Assembly: GCF_002872335.1 (NCBI RefSeq)
Contig: NZ_NJAG01000011.1
Span: 276,634 to 340,633, forward strand
Reading direction: 5' to 3'
DNA length: 64,000 bases
DNA from: Siphonobacter sp. BAB-5405
GTDB lineage: Bacteria; Bacteroidota; Bacteroidia; Cytophagales; Spirosomataceae
Shown: positions 63,946 through 64,000 of the stretch, piece by piece
How the letters are laid out: the number at the start of each line of letters is the position of its first letter
Numbering within the stretch: the first letter of the stretch is position 1
Notes under the pieces: generated by a model
What the model was told of the DNA's origin: nothing
Databases searched by the model: none
What the model saw: only the letters and a program-made list of their open reading frames with translations
Made by a program: the position numbers and the translations under genes

Positions 63946-64000
63946 ATGGCTGTCATCAAGCCTGTCCAAGTTCTCCCAGGCTTCTACACGTACCATTCAT
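63946..64000 (+). CDS. Possible start of a gene, cut by window end
   Basis: An ATG after a run of A (63941-63946) opens a frame of 18 codons to the end of the window (MAVIKPVQVLPGFYTYHS). It is too short to identify; the only support is the open frame and the A-rich region before the ATG. Confidence 0.25.
   Translation, partial: MAVIKPVQVLPGFYTYHS

Overview
The window looks like chromosomal DNA from a member of the Bacteroidota, most likely order Cytophagales (Spirosoma/Siphonobacter-like lineages). I base this on: a SusC/SusD pair; the type IX secretion genes porU-porV; a DUF4249 lipoprotein next to a TonB-dependent receptor; the order rpmG-DUF4295-ftsY; DUF1800-DUF1501 neighbours; many Bacteroidetes-style -7 promoter boxes (TAnnTTTG); and balanced GC content. 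No tRNA, rRNA, CRISPR array, transposase or phage gene was seen. The genus cannot be fixed from the sequence alone.

Layout. 1-10.7 kb: the 3' part of a very long uncharacterised protein with a Lys/Glu/Pro tail, an unknown 392-residue protein, an SDR oxidoreductase, an ElaA-like acetyltransferase, a secreted metallophosphoesterase, a small acidic protein, a beta-barrel protein and an HD-domain hydrolase. 10.7-16.4 kb: a SusD/SusC outer-membrane uptake pair, flanked on both sides by gene-free stretches full of hairpin repeats. 16.4-19.0 kb: a secreted serine hydrolase and an aldo/keto reductase. 19.4-25.1 kb: nuoKLMN plus a GtrA-like membrane protein. 25.4-32.3 kb: a tiny lipoprotein, a SprT-like metalloprotein, porU, porV and a motif-less M16 peptidase homologue. 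32.4-35.5 kb (minus strand): a membrane protein, an M28 peptidase/glutaminyl cyclase and cysS. 36.3-46.7 kb: a GNAT-like protein, DUF1800 and DUF1501 proteins, recO, rpmG, a DUF4295 protein, ftsY, a lone McrC, a VOC protein, an Lrp regulator and holB. 46.9-51.6 kb: hemC, a cyclophilin, an RmlD-like reductase, pabB and pabC. 51.6-54.4 kb (minus strand): response regulator, histidine kinase and an outer-membrane protein as one operon. 54.8-60.0 kb: a PlsC-like acyltransferase, a lone nuoD, a thioesterase, a small beta-barrel and a choice-of-anchor-I lipoprotein. 60.0-63.4 kb (minus strand): a DUF4249 lipoprotein and a TonB-dependent receptor broken by one frameshift.

How the genes work together. 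Most are housekeeping: respiratory complex I, translation, signal-recognition targeting, DNA repair and replication, tetrapyrrole and folate synthesis. Two outer-membrane uptake modules and the PorU/PorV secretion pair build the cell envelope. I found no complete new defence or mobile system.

The most unusual material is: (1) two 127-bp, 92% identical repeats in opposite orientation bracketing pabC and a two-component operon; (2) an 81-bp dispersed intergenic element whose two copies differ by a compensatory stem change; (3) a full-length McrC with no McrB; (4) complex I genes split into nuoKLMN and a solitary nuoD; (5) an M16 homologue without its zinc motif; (6) the frameshifted TonB receptor; and (7) intrinsic terminators whose T-tract ends a few bases before the next start codon.
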